A stretch of 39,767 bases of DNA from an uncultured Armatimonadota bacterium (GTDB taxonomy: Bacteria > Armatimonadota > Fimbriimonadia > Fimbriimonadales > Fimbriimonadaceae), in contig CAIYLG010000032.1 of NCBI GenBank assembly GCA_903927025.1, positions 1-39,767 on the forward strand, written 5' to 3'. This document shows positions 1 to 10,954 of the stretch, in pieces. The notes below the pieces were generated by a model. That model searched no databases. It was not told the DNA's origin and saw nothing but the letters and a program-made list of their open reading frames with translations. Made by a program: the position numbers and the translations under genes. Within the stretch, counting starts at the first letter, position 1. Each line of letters starts with the position of its first letter.

Positions 1-1
1 T

Positions 2-502
2 CAAGGGGACGAGTGCCTCACGGAAAGGCGGCTGGCAAACGACGTCGGCTATTCGGTCACTCACATTCGGCGCGTTTTCTGCGCGGCGATGAATGAATCG
101 CTAGGCGATTTCATTCACCGAATCCGGCTGGAGCGCGCGGCAGGCCATCTCATCATTGGCAATCAAAGTGTGGCGGCGGTGACGTTAGCGGCCAACTACC
201 AGTCGGGGGAAGCGTTTGCAAAAGCGTTCCGCGCTAGATTCCAAAGCCCTCCGACCGAATTCCGAGCCCTTAATCAAGCCAGTGAACGCCTCCTTCCCGG
301 CTACGTCTGCTCCGAAGGAGTCTCGAAAGAGGACCTTCCGAAGGAGGTCGGCCTGTACGTATCCTGCGACCGAATTGTGACGTACCTCTACGATGGGATA
401 TCTTTGGTTGGTCGGATAGATCCAAACCCAGCCGGAGAGGAGCATCAGTCCAAGGAAAGCGGACGTCGAGCAAGGTCGAAGCCATGGACGAACGTAGTCT
501 GA
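2..502 (+). CDS. AraC-family regulator, C-terminal part (5' end outside window)
   Basis: The reading frame is open from the first bases, so the gene starts upstream of the window. The visible part holds both helix-turn-helix units of an AraC/XylS DNA-binding domain. The first runs through LTERRLANDVGYSVTHIRR and the second through VTLAANYQSGEAFAKAFRA, followed by the usual FxxxPxEFR end. About 65 further residues follow, where many AraC proteins of this type carry a GyrI-like ligand domain. Here that part is short and ends in a basic tail, so the effector domain may be truncated. It overlaps the next ORF by 19 bp. The target genes are unknown. The family call is firm; the completeness of the C-terminus is doubtful. 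Confidence 0.7.
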   Translation, partial: QGDECLTERRLANDVGYSVTHIRRVFCAAMNESLGDFIHRIRLERAAGHLIIGNQSVAAVTLAANYQSGEAFAKAFRARFQSPPTEFRALNQASERLLPGYVCSEGVSKEDLPKEVGLYVSCDRIVTYLYDGISLVGRIDPNPAGEEHQSKESGRRARSKPWTNVV

Positions 503-2337
503 TCGAACTGGCCTCCGTTGACCTCGATTTGGCATGCCTGAAAGAACAGAACAATCGCATCGCCATAAGCCAGGGTTTGCCTCCCATCGGCGCAACGCTT
601 ACGAACGCTCACGGGATCGAGTGGGTTGTCGATGGACACACGTATGCTCCAAGCGTCATGACCCTGGGCAGGACTAAGACCGACAGTGATCCAAGGGACC
701 TCTATCCGGTGTCGATTCCGCAAAACTTGAGCCAAGGCTTGCAAGACATGCTTCAAGAACTGCACGCCTGCACGCCGAAGGACTTCGTTCCGCTAGATAC
801 GGTGCCGCATTTAAGGCCCGATCAGGCAATGCCTTTCAGCCACTCTGTCGACTCTGGCAGCGATCCTAACCGCATACTTCTGTTCTTCGATGCTGCTCGA
901 ATACACGAGGCGGCTTTCGCACACGAATTAGCGCATGTGTGGGTTGAGTTGGTTGACGGGATTGAGGACTACCGCGTGCTGGAAGACCTGTCGGATTCCG
1001 TTCGGTATGGACAAGTTCAACGCATTCAGTCCTTTGTGCTTGACTTCCGGGTAAACGACCTTATCCGGTCGAGAGGCTTCGACACATTCGAGTTGGAAAA
1101 CGACCGTATCAAGTCGCTTGAACAGCTATCGGTTGCCGCCGCCAAAGGTTACGAACCGCCATCTCAGTGGGAGTCGGTCGTCATGGCGATGCTTCTTGCC
1201 GAAGTATTCATCGAAACTTCAAACGCTTTGGCAAGCCAATCAGATGTTTTCCAAATCATCCGCGAGAAACTGCCAGAGGAGTGGGCGTTAGCCGAAGACT
1301 TGACGGAGATCGTGAGGAGCGAACCCAGAACGTCGGCAGATTCCGCCAAGCGGTGCATCGACAAGACCCTTGTTTTGAGCTTTACCTTTGCAGGCGAGCA
1401 TCTCGACTTGGAGAAGGACCTCATCGAAAAACCGCCTTCTATCGCATGGCGCGATAAATGGCCCGGATGGCTAAGGGAACTGACACCCCAGCAAAAATGC
1501 GAAGTCGGAAAGGCGATGGCTCGCTCTGGGTTGGGAGGCATGGCGAAGGTTCAGCTTCTGAACTCCATGAACGGTGCGGGCGTTCAGTTCTCCACGGATG
1601 GAGTATCGTGGACCGATCCCGTCGCCCTACCGTTCCGGCTACCAGACCCAACTCGGCCACATGAGTCGCTATCAAGAATCATGGAGATTAACGAACAGAA
1701 CAGGAGGAGACAAATGGAGCAATTTGAGCGAAGGAAGAACCACACGCCCGGAAGACGGGCCTATGCGACCGGTGAAGCTAGGTTTATCACCCAGGTCCGC
1801 ATGGAGCAGATGCTTGCTGGGGAGCACGCATACGCCTATGCGTTCAATAACCCCGTAACTTACGTTGATCCAAATGGTCTCTCACCTCAAAGAACCATGA
1901 TCTCCGGCAAGGGCACAGGCAGTTGCAGCGTCAAAGTATGTTCGGAGTATGGATTCAACAACATCATCGTTACTCACCAATATGTCTGTTCAACTACTTC
2001 CGGCGGAAAAACTTGCTCCGGCGGTTTATATCCGGCTTCTAAAGGATCTAGCGCGGGTGGCGAAGTGCGTGACTGGGACCAGAAGTGCCAATCTTCGAAC
2101 CGTCGGTTTCCAATCGTATGCCAAACGGTATCTACTGATTGTCATCTGGCAGTCGCCGTATGCGTTTGCATTAGTAGTCTGCGAGCAGATCCGCCGACTT
2201 ATGGGGCCGTTGGTGGACATGTGTGCTATGGATTCAAGTACGACGTTCAAAATTGCGTCGCAGATCTTCTCGGAGGAATCTGGAACTTATGGGACATAGG
2301 CAGCGGCGACTTCAGGTTTCCAATTGCAGTCGCATAG
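484..2337 (+). CDS. Chimeric protein: HExxH metallopeptidase-like region plus RHS-core tail and Cys-rich C-terminus
   Basis: This 617-residue ORF has three visible parts. Residues 1-390 contain HELAH at 147-151, a zinc-metallopeptidase-type HExxH motif in a helical context; no family was recognised. Residues about 428-468 look like the end of an RHS-repeat-associated core (FIT..., then YAYAFNNPVTYVDPNGL). Residues 470-617 form a tail with about a dozen cysteines, in the position where RHS proteins carry their variable toxin tip. There are no YD repeats before the core, so this is not a normal RHS protein. It is either a recombination fusion of an RHS tip onto another gene or an orphan tip cassette. 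There is no signal peptide. The ATG at 484 overlaps the AraC gene. The small membrane-protein gene that follows may be its partner. Confidence 0.6.
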   Translation: MDERSLIELASVDLDLACLKEQNNRIAISQGLPPIGATLTNAHGIEWVVDGHTYAPSVMTLGRTKTDSDPRDLYPVSIPQNLSQGLQDMLQELHACTPKDFVPLDTVPHLRPDQAMPFSHSVDSGSDPNRILLFFDAARIHEAAFAHELAHVWVELVDGIEDYRVLEDLSDSVRYGQVQRIQSFVLDFRVNDLIRSRGFDTFELENDRIKSLEQLSVAAAKGYEPPSQWESVVMAMLLAEVFIETSNALASQSDVFQIIREKLPEEWALAEDLTEIVRSEPRTSADSAKRCIDKTLVLSFTFAGEHLDLEKDLIEKPPSIAWRDKWPGWLRELTPQQKCEVGKAMARSGLGGMAKVQLLNSMNGAGVQFSTDGVSWTDPVALPFRLPDPTRPHESLSRIMEINEQNRRRQMEQFERRKNHTPGRRAYATGEARFITQVRMEQMLAGEHAYAYAFNNPVTYVDPNGLSPQRTMISGKGTGSCSVKVCSEYGFNNIIVTHQYVCSTTSGGKTCSGGLYPASKGSSAGGEVRDWDQKCQSSNRRFPIVCQTVSTDCHLAVAVCVCISSLRADPPTYGAVGGHVCYGFKYDVQNCVADLLGGIWNLWDIGSGDFRFPIAVA

Positions 2338-2356
2338 GGCCTTTTCAAGCAGCATC

Positions 2357-2788
2357 ATGTGTGATTCAGATAGTGGTCGTCACCGTGGGCATGTCTTTTC
2401 CATCCCACGTTGCATCCAAACAGTTGCAGGATTGATAGCCGTGGCGGCTATCTGCTTCTTTAGCGGTATCGTTGTAGGTAATGTGGCAGCCAACAGAGCT
2501 AGGTGCCGCGAGATCGCATTATCCGTCGCGGGTGCGCTATATGGTGGCAGCCTCTCACCAGATTCTTCTTCACACAGCTTTTTGTCTCCTGAGGCCTCCT
2601 CTTGGTTCTCTCGCAGGAAGTCAAAGTTAGGTGCCCCCTCTGAATACAGAATCATAGATATTCAGCAGGGACCGTTTGGATTGCCAACCATAGTTTTCGT
2701 CAAGGTGACGAGGAGGCAAAAGGCTTATGTTGAGGAAATGACGATGCAGGGAGTCGGATTTGTTGACGCAATTGACGGCGTCGGATGA
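2357..2788 (+). CDS. Small single-pass membrane protein, possible partner of the RHS-tail ORF
   Basis: The product has 143 residues if read from the ATG at 2357. An in-frame TTG at 2324 would add 11 residues and overlap the preceding stop. One hydrophobic segment is clear near the N-terminus (GLIAVAAICFFSGIVVGNVA), so the protein probably sits in the inner membrane with a C-terminal soluble domain of about 100 residues. No family was recognised. RHS toxin tips are usually followed directly by a small immunity gene, and the position fits that arrangement, but this is inference from order only. Confidence 0.45.
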   Translation: MCDSDSGRHRGHVFSIPRCIQTVAGLIAVAAICFFSGIVVGNVAANRARCREIALSVAGALYGGSLSPDSSSHSFLSPEASSWFSRRKSKLGAPSEYRIIDIQQGPFGLPTIVFVKVTRRQKAYVEEMTMQGVGFVDAIDGVG

Positions 2789-3120
2789 CATCACAGAGAT
2801 TCGGTGCAGGTTTGGTTTCTTCGGCGGCGTGATAGTTTTGCGGTCAGAATTGATGGTGATCGCACCCGTTTCAAGGCTATCCGGCACTCTTCGGCCCAAA
2901 AAGCCTGAGCGCTCTCGTCGTGACCTGTTAGCGGATATAAGACATGTTCGGCCTATCAAGCTAGATGTGGAAGTTCTAGTCGTGTGTGTTTCGGAGTACC
3001 ATGCCGACTGTCTCTGGCTCGTACGGGCTGAAAAACGGGGATATTGCAGAGGGGCTTCTGTGGGGGAAGTTTGAATCAGACGTCTGCCTTTGAACCTAGT
3101 GTCTTGTGCCTGGGACTTCA
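2789..3120. other. Stretch without a supported gene
   Basis: Short ORFs exist on both strands, but none has a recognisable domain, a good start or a credible composition. The last 50 bases (from about 3070) resemble the 50 bases that precede the second copy of the 17-bp repeat near 7577, so this end probably belongs to a repeated element. Confidence 0.4.
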
Positions 3121-3142
3121 TGACCGACCAGTTCTGATTTAG
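3121..3142 (+). repeat. Dispersed 17-22 bp motif, copy A
   Basis: The core TGACCGACCAGTTCTGA also occurs at 10924-10940 exactly, and with one change at 7577-7593. Copies A and C match over 22 bp with one mismatch. Upstream of A and B a looser match runs about 50 bp back, including a TTGAACCTAG block at the same distance (17 bases) from TTCATGACCGACC. In copy A the motif runs straight into an 18-bp palindrome. Confidence 0.7.
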
Positions 3143-3172
3143 ACATGTCCATTTTGGACATGTCTAAATCAG
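3134..3172. repeat. 18-bp perfect inverted repeat with 3-base spacer (possible abutted transposon ends)
   Basis: The left arm is 3134-3151, the spacer is TTT (3152-3154), and the right arm is 3155-3172, with no mismatch. The arms read outward as TGGACATGTCTAAATCAG and then diverge, as the inner parts of left and right insertion-sequence ends do. Two IS ends facing each other over 3 bases resemble an IS circle junction or a nested insertion scar. It could instead act as a hairpin terminator, but no T tract follows. No transposase gene is adjacent. Confidence 0.6.
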
Positions 3173-3192
3173 CTGATGAACCTCGTTGGGGG

Positions 3193-3607
3193 TCATATTT
3201 GACGAATCGGTTTGGCACCCAAATATTCCTCCTCAGGGACCTGATTCAGCCAATCGACGTTCTTGCGGTCAATCTTCTCGCAACCGCGATGAGGCTCATG
3301 GCGGTTGTGGATGTCGCACCGTGCCAGTGCTTCTCGCCCGGACCAAATCAAATGATGTTTCCGGGACGAATCTCTTCGACTGGGCCGCCTTCGCGCTGAG
3401 CCCAGCCAAGACCTGAGACCACTAAGAGGGTCTGACCAAGAGGATGCGTGTGCCACGCAGTGCGGGCCCCTGGGTCAAATGTCACCATCGCTCCGCCTAC
3501 TCTAGCTGGCTCCGGCGACTGGAAGGGTGCGTCGATCCGAACTGTTCCCGTGAACCAATCCGCTGGCCCCTTTTCCGATGCCACAGACCCGACGCGCTTA
3601 ATTTCCA

Positions 3608-3608
<1 letters not shown>
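3193..3608 (-). pseudogene. Broken cupin-domain gene (small cupin oxidoreductase-associated type)
   Basis: The frame starts [15 protein letters not shown] at 3608 and shows the cupin metal motif HTHPLGQ, then an EEIRPG block. It is then cut by a TGA at 3348-3350, where relatives have tryptophan. The same frame continues with FGPGEKHWHGAT, a canonical second cupin motif. Near 3285 the reading must shift by one base to continue EKIDRKNVDWLNQV...EEEYLGA to the stop at 3193. There is therefore one nonsense codon plus one frameshift. The start overlaps the stop of the upstream aldo/keto reductase as TGATG, so it was the last gene of that operon. Intact members are small single-domain cupins of about 130 residues often found beside aldo/keto reductases. 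Confidence 0.8.
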
Positions 3609-6286
<2,678 letters not shown>

Positions 6287-6424
6287 TCTACTAACCTCAA
6301 TCTATTCCTGCCAACTGAGCTATAAACACTGAAATGAACCTCTAGACTCCGCGCATGCCTGAAGAGTGCCGCGGCGCTTGATTTGTACGTATTCTATGCC
6401 CATCTTGGAGTTATGGTCTTGAAC

Positions 6425-6451
6425 ATTCCTCCAGGAATCTTGTAGGATTCT
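6425..6451. promoter_or_regulatory. Possible regulator-binding repeats in the divergent promoter region
   Basis: Two near-identical octamers, AGGAATCT (6433) and AGGATTCT (6444), are spaced 11 bp start to start, the helical spacing typical of AraC-family sites. The first overlaps a palindrome, ATTCCTCCAGGAAT (6425-6438). The region lies between the SDR operon and the AraC gene. The role is inferred from position only. Confidence 0.3.
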
Positions 6452-6507
6452 GCATATCGGCGAGCAAGTGCAATAGGGTGTTTAGCGCAAGGTCCAAGAT
6501 TGAGAAC

Positions 6508-7425
6508 ATGAAAGGTCGGGCACTTGACCGCGATAAGGAGAACCGCCTCGAGCTAGCCGAGTTGATCGCCGAGGTAGTTGGGACTGACGGAGTAGTCGAA
6601 CCCGTGGCCGGACTGCGGATGACCCGCGCGTCCGAGCCCACTGATCGTATTCACGCCGTCTCCCTGCCCTCGCTCTGCGTCATAGCTCAGGGAGTGAAGG
6701 AGGTCTACCTCGGAGAGCGCTTGTACCGTTATGACTCTGAGCACTACCTTTTGGCGACCATTGAGGTCCCGCTCACTGGTCGAGTCGTTGAGGCGACCCC
6801 GTCACGGCCCTATCTCGCCCTTCGACTCGACATCGACCCAATGCTCGTCGGCTCCGTTATGGTTGATGCTAGCGTTCTGTCGACGAATGGTCTTGGCGAC
6901 GTAAAAGCCATCGTAGTCAGTGAACTCCACTCCGGCCTCCTTGACTCTGTCGTCCGCCTAGCAAGAGTGCTTCAGTCATCGTCGGAGGCAGGGGTGCTCC
7001 TGCCCCTAATAAAGCGCGAAATTGTGTTTCGACTACTGACTGGCGAACAAGGCTCACGGCTTAGGCACCTCCCGCTCCAAGGTGGGCATTCAGATCGAAT
7101 CGCTCAGGCTGTGAAGAGACTTCGGAAGGAATATGACAGGCCGCTTCGAGTCGAGGCCCTTGCGAGAGAGTTGGGAATGAGCCCTTCAGGGTTTCATCAC
7201 CACTTCAAGGCGGTGACTGATATGAGCCCGCTCCAATATCAGAAGCAGATCAGGCTGCAAGAGGCACGACAACTGATGCTCGGCGAGAACCTAGATGCCT
7301 CAAGCGCTGGATACCGGGTCGGCTATGAAGACCCGTCGCATTTCAGCCGTGACTACAAACGGCTGTTTGGTACCGCGCCCGCGCGAGACGCCGAGCGACT
7401 GCGCTCCCTTGTTGCCGCTGACTAA
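6508..7425 (+). CDS. AraC-family regulator with AraC_N domain, YqhC-like
   Basis: Read from the ATG at 6508 (a GTG at 6478 is possible) the protein has 305 residues. The N-terminal half is of the AraC_N type (CVIAQGVKEVYLGERLYRYD, then EVPLTG). The C-terminal half has two helix-turn-helix units (LARELGMSPSGFHHHFK and AGYRVGYEDPSHFSRDYKRLFG). E. coli YqhC has this layout and activates yqhD and dkgA in response to toxic aldehydes. The divergent operon with a DkgA-like reductase makes the same job likely here. Regulation of that operon is inference from order and family, not demonstrated. Confidence 0.88.
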   Translation: MKGRALDRDKENRLELAELIAEVVGTDGVVEPVAGLRMTRASEPTDRIHAVSLPSLCVIAQGVKEVYLGERLYRYDSEHYLLATIEVPLTGRVVEATPSRPYLALRLDIDPMLVGSVMVDASVLSTNGLGDVKAIVVSELHSGLLDSVVRLARVLQSSSEAGVLLPLIKREIVFRLLTGEQGSRLRHLPLQGGHSDRIAQAVKRLRKEYDRPLRVEALARELGMSPSGFHHHFKAVTDMSPLQYQKQIRLQEARQLMLGENLDASSAGYRVGYEDPSHFSRDYKRLFGTAPARDAERLRSLVAAD

Positions 7426-7576
7426 AATCGAACGCCTGACGGTATCGGAGTTCGAATCAACGGGGTCAAAAACGGAGTCTTTGCGCGGGGAATTGCGGGG
7501 CACAATGGGGCTCAGAGGGGAAGAATTGAATCTTGGACCTCTTCGTTGAACCTAGATTTGCCACCTCGCGCGTTCA

Positions 7577-7593
7577 TGACCGACCAGTTTTGA
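7577..7593 (+). repeat. Dispersed 17-bp motif, copy B
   Basis: TGACCGACCAGTTTTGA differs from copy A by one base. The preceding 50 bases resemble those before copy A, with TTGAACCTAG and TTCATGACCGACC at the same spacing. Unlike copy A, no palindrome follows. It lies 51 bp beyond the 3' end of the alpha/beta hydrolase gene. Confidence 0.65.
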
Positions 7594-7643
7594 TGGCACT
7601 TCCCTTCACGGCGCTGAACGCCAGCTTCTTGTTGCCAATGAGG

Positions 7644-9902
7644 TCAAGTCCTTTGGACGACCGACCAGATGAGGTTCACGATATCGTCTTTGAAGATGTC
7701 GTCATGACCACCGCCGGTAGCGGCGGACCCGCGAAATACGATCCGGCTCGCGTCGAGGTTTAAGAAGCGGTTGGGGTGCAGAGTTACCTCTTTTGGTGGT
7801 TCTGCGAGCATCGCAAATTCGCCGCCTTTACCGAGTTCAGCCGGAGGGATCGGTGTCTTGCAGCTTCCAACATATCCAGCACCTAGCCGACCGTTGTTGG
7901 CAAACGGATACCAAAAGCCGTTCGCGGTGTCGTACTTGGAATAGATGGTTGCGTAACTCGTTAGTTTGTCCGCCCATTCCTGCTCGCCGCGAAGCCAATC
8001 GCTCGACATCGCGCCTTGTAAAAGAACGACGTTCGTCACTCGGTTTTGAATGTCCAGGGTCTTTTCTTCGCCAACGTCAAAAAGAGCACGAAGCGCACGG
8101 AGTTTCTTGTTCCGTTTTGGCGCTGGTATTCCAACTCCCCCCTTAAAGGCACAGAACATTCGACGCGCCGCATTGAGCACGACGAGCCCACCAAAACTGT
8201 GTCCTATAAAGTGGATCCTCGCATTCCTGACATCCGGGCATTCGCTGGCCAACAGATTCATAAAGCGGCCGAAGTCGTCGCCAGCATCCACACCCTTTCG
8301 CTGCAGTTCAAAGAAGGCGAGCTGATTCTGGATTAATCCGGCGAGTTCGTAAACCGCACTATCAGGGCCAACCGAACCGCGGACCATATTGATTGGCCAC
8401 CGCGCAAATCCTGCCCAGTAGTCGCGGAAGGTCCACGGCTCGTCCCCTGCCCTGCGAAGCCGTTCACCAAAGACACCGTGAATCGAACGACCGGAAAAGT
8501 ATTTTGCATAGGCTGAGATCAGGCTGATCAATACGACTGCCCCCACAGTTCCCCATGACCACTCTGGACTAAGCGTCTGCTGGTATGCCAAATAGCCCAG
8601 TGGAATCGCAAAAAGAACATATGCTGTGCGAAAAATCCAGGAAGCAAGCAGAAGGAAAAGAACCGGCAGGGTGTGAATGATCTGAACGGGAAGCCAAGCA
8701 ACAACTAACCCCACCGGCCAACCTTTTGATGCCTTGGCCCGACCATCGTTCTTGGCTACATTCCACGCATAGTAGCTTGCGAGAACAACGATGGCGACGA
8801 CGTAGACCAACAGAATAATAGCGGTGACGAATACTTCTGGCGTGGCCCAAAAGCTGTGTTTTCCCCTAGTTAGTTGAACAGGTTCTGCCCAATGTTGATA
8901 GTTGGTAAGCGATCGATCATAGGCATCTGCGAAAAGCGTGCGAGCTGGTTTTGAAAGCGCCGCAATCAAACTACCTATCGGTAAGCCTAGGCTCATGGCA
9001 AACCCAGCAATGGTACGTATGACGCTCCATGGCGAGCCAACCGGCCGCGCGCGCTCCGATTGATCGACCAGCACCTGAAGCTTGGCGGTCTCGTTGAAGC
9101 AACCCCAGAGTGTTGTCAGAATCGCGGCAGAATCGACGTCTCCACCTGCCGGACCTTGCCAATCTCTCAACTGGGCGACATCAAGTAAATCCGCGGTCGC
9201 CTTCAAGGCCTCTCTATCGGCATTAACGCTGACCGCTTTCACATCGGGTGCCGAGATCGTGCTCATGAATGCAAATGCCCCTTCAAGAGCGTTTATGAGC
9301 TGAGCACGTGACTTCTTCGGTTTTGGTTCAAACGCGGCCAAACAACGTTGAATAAAATCGCTCTTCTCGCGGCGTCCGCCCGGATCAACCCAAGCATCTT
9401 CGCCGGGGTCGGAATGCCAGTGACAAGCAATGTAGATGGATCCTGGAATAGGTTCGATCCGATTCCGACCCACTAGACCGAAGAATTTTGCCAGCAACCG
9501 GTCGTACGCGGCCACGCCTGCATAGAAGTTCCGGTGCCAGCCGTGACTCATGAGGAATACGTCTGTCAAGGGCCTCCCCTGCTCTCTAAGGTGGGAGCAG
9601 ACCAGCTGAATCTCTTCTCTAAGGAGTTGATGCTCTCCCGCACAAGCTTGTTCTAACAGTGGTACGAGGAAATAGGCGCGCTGATGCCGCAAGTCAGGGG
9701 CCACGCCGGGCAGAACAGGAGGAATCATCCAAAGGCGTGCCCAGGCGGGATCGCGCATGGCTGAGCGAGCCATCTCCATCGTGATCGACGCAGGATAATG
9801 GATTCCGGCGGGCATACGCAATTCCCAATACCGCTTCCAAAGATTCCGTTCCCACTCGGGAAGCTCGTGTAGTGGGATCGATGGATTACTTTGATCTAGC
9901 AA
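7644..9902 (-). CDS. Membrane-embedded alpha/beta hydrolase (lipase/esterase-like)
   Basis: This is a 752-residue protein of no named family that I recognise. It shows the parts of an alpha/beta hydrolase: HGW at 120-122 after a hydrophobic strand (oxyanion loop), the nucleophile elbow GHSFGG at 567-572, and a late histidine in GGGHDDIF (733) that fits the triad. The stretch between oxyanion loop and nucleophile is unusually long. It holds about four hydrophobic segments (around 357-379, 397-424, 426-441 and 449-466), so the catalytic domain is probably split around a membrane anchor. There is no signal peptide. The substrate is unknown; a lipid-like or ester substrate near the membrane is plausible. 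Confidence 0.65.
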   Translation of the reverse strand: MLDQSNPSIPLHELPEWERNLWKRYWELRMPAGIHYPASITMEMARSAMRDPAWARLWMIPPVLPGVAPDLRHQRAYFLVPLLEQACAGEHQLLREEIQLVCSHLREQGRPLTDVFLMSHGWHRNFYAGVAAYDRLLAKFFGLVGRNRIEPIPGSIYIACHWHSDPGEDAWVDPGGRREKSDFIQRCLAAFEPKPKKSRAQLINALEGAFAFMSTISAPDVKAVSVNADREALKATADLLDVAQLRDWQGPAGGDVDSAAILTTLWGCFNETAKLQVLVDQSERARPVGSPWSVIRTIAGFAMSLGLPIGSLIAALSKPARTLFADAYDRSLTNYQHWAEPVQLTRGKHSFWATPEVFVTAIILLVYVVAIVVLASYYAWNVAKNDGRAKASKGWPVGLVVAWLPVQIIHTLPVLFLLLASWIFRTAYVLFAIPLGYLAYQQTLSPEWSWGTVGAVVLISLISAYAKYFSGRSIHGVFGERLRRAGDEPWTFRDYWAGFARWPINMVRGSVGPDSAVYELAGLIQNQLAFFELQRKGVDAGDDFGRFMNLLASECPDVRNARIHFIGHSFGGLVVLNAARRMFCAFKGGVGIPAPKRNKKLRALRALFDVGEEKTLDIQNRVTNVVLLQGAMSSDWLRGEQEWADKLTSYATIYSKYDTANGFWYPFANNGRLGAGYVGSCKTPIPPAELGKGGEFAMLAEPPKEVTLHPNRFLNLDASRIVFRGSAATGGGHDDIFKDDIVNLIWSVVQRT

Positions 9903-10179
9903 TAAACCTTCTCCTTTCTCCTTATTTCCCTAAATGGGCCGAGGGGAAGTGATCTAACAAATGAATAGTATAACCAGTCGCGATATTACTGCGACAAGTT
10001 ATTTGTCTTCGCGCCAGACTGGGTAAGAAAGGTCTTTGGGAAGTGTGCGGACGGGCTCCATAGGGTGAAGCACTGGCTATATTCAGGCTGCAACAGTGAC
10101 GTCGCCGCTTCAAATGGAACACTGAGCTGAAATCCACAGCAACATGAAATCAACATGATATCAGCACGATGGAGGACTC
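9903..10179. other. Intergenic region upstream of the toxin-antitoxin remnant
   Basis: No gene is seen. The palindrome TGATATCA (10156-10163) lies 17 bp before the antitoxin ATG, next to tandem CAACATGA-like words. This is where Phd-type antitoxins bind their own operator, so it may be the old autoregulatory site. Confidence 0.3.
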
Positions 10180-10461
10180 ATGGCTAACTTGACCAATTCT
10201 CACAGGCTCACCGAGTTTCAGAGGAACGCTAAGGAGTTTATCGACACGATGAACCAAAGCAGAGAGCCGGTGCTAATCACCGTCGATGGAAAGGTTCAGG
10301 CGGTGCTCGTTGATCCCGTCAGCTATCAATAAATGGAAGCGAAGGTCGAGCGTGGGCGCTTCCTTGAGGCACTCCGAGAAGGTCTGCTCGATATAGACGA
10401 AGGCAGGACACGCCCAGATGAAGAGGTGTTTGCCGAGCTTCGTGCAAAGCATGGGTTTTAA
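10180..10461 (+). pseudogene. Phd/YefM-family antitoxin split by an in-frame stop
   Basis: GGAGGA precedes the ATG at 10180. The first 50 codons give a Phd/YefM DNA-binding domain (MANLTNSHRLTEF..., PVLITVDGKVQAVLVDPVSYQ). A TAA at 10330-10332 then replaces what is usually Glu, and the very next codon is ATG. The same frame continues for 42 residues (MEAKVERGRFLEALREG..., ending LRAKHGF), matching the toxin-binding half. Restart at the ATG could still give two separate halves. It overlaps the toxin gene by 11 bp, as intact pairs of this type do. Confidence 0.75.
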
Positions 10462-10765
10462 GGTCGAACTCGCTGAACGAGCACGGCTCGATATTGACGA
10501 GGCAGCAGCCCATATCCGCGTGGACTTGCCTCAGCACGCCCAAAAGTGATTCGATGAACTGTTAGACGCGCTAAGAAGCCGATCGGAGTTTCCAGAGGGC
10601 AATGCGCCAACCCCAGAATCGCGAGTGCTCAAGCGAACTCTTCGGTCTATTCACCACTACTCAAACCGAGTGATATACGAAGGTCAAGCGGATCGAAATG
10701 TCGTCTATATCGTTCGTGTCTTCCACGGCGCAAGAATGCCCCTCAATAGAAAGCAAATCCAGTGA
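10451..10765 (+). pseudogene. ParE/RelE-family toxin with in-frame TGA
   Basis: The frame of 104 codons starts MGFKVELAERARLDIDEAA and ends VVYIVRVFHGARMPLNRKQ, the normal extent and pattern of a ParE/RelE ribonuclease or gyrase-targeting toxin. Codon 33 (10547-10549) is TGA, exactly where relatives have Trp (in QKWFDELL). The active toxin is therefore not made without readthrough. Loss of the toxin together with a split antitoxin points to a decaying addiction module. Confidence 0.75.
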
Positions 10766-10923
10766 GCTTCCAAACCGCCAAGAACGGGAGCGAGTCGCAA
10801 GCTAAATGAGGCCACCAAACGATCGCCTTATATCGAAGGTTTCCGATAATCAATTTCTGCAAATGCCATAAAAATCAAGTATAGAGCACCGAAAAGTTAA
10901 GGTATCACCTGAATTGAACCGTG

Positions 10924-10945
10924 TGACCGACCAGTTCTGAGTTAG
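10924..10945 (+). repeat. Dispersed 17-22 bp motif, copy C
   Basis: The 17-bp core is identical to copy A, and the match extends to 22 bp with one mismatch (TTTAG in A, GTTAG here). A TTGAACC word lies just upstream, closer than in copies A and B. It ends 9 bp before the ATG of the next gene, so it may contribute to that gene's leader. Confidence 0.65.
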
Positions 10946-10954
10946 GCTGGAACA

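Noticed and set aside
7450-7475. GTTCGAATC resembling a tRNA T-loop
   Set aside because: The flanking bases do not form a T stem, and no acceptor, anticodon or D arm can be drawn.
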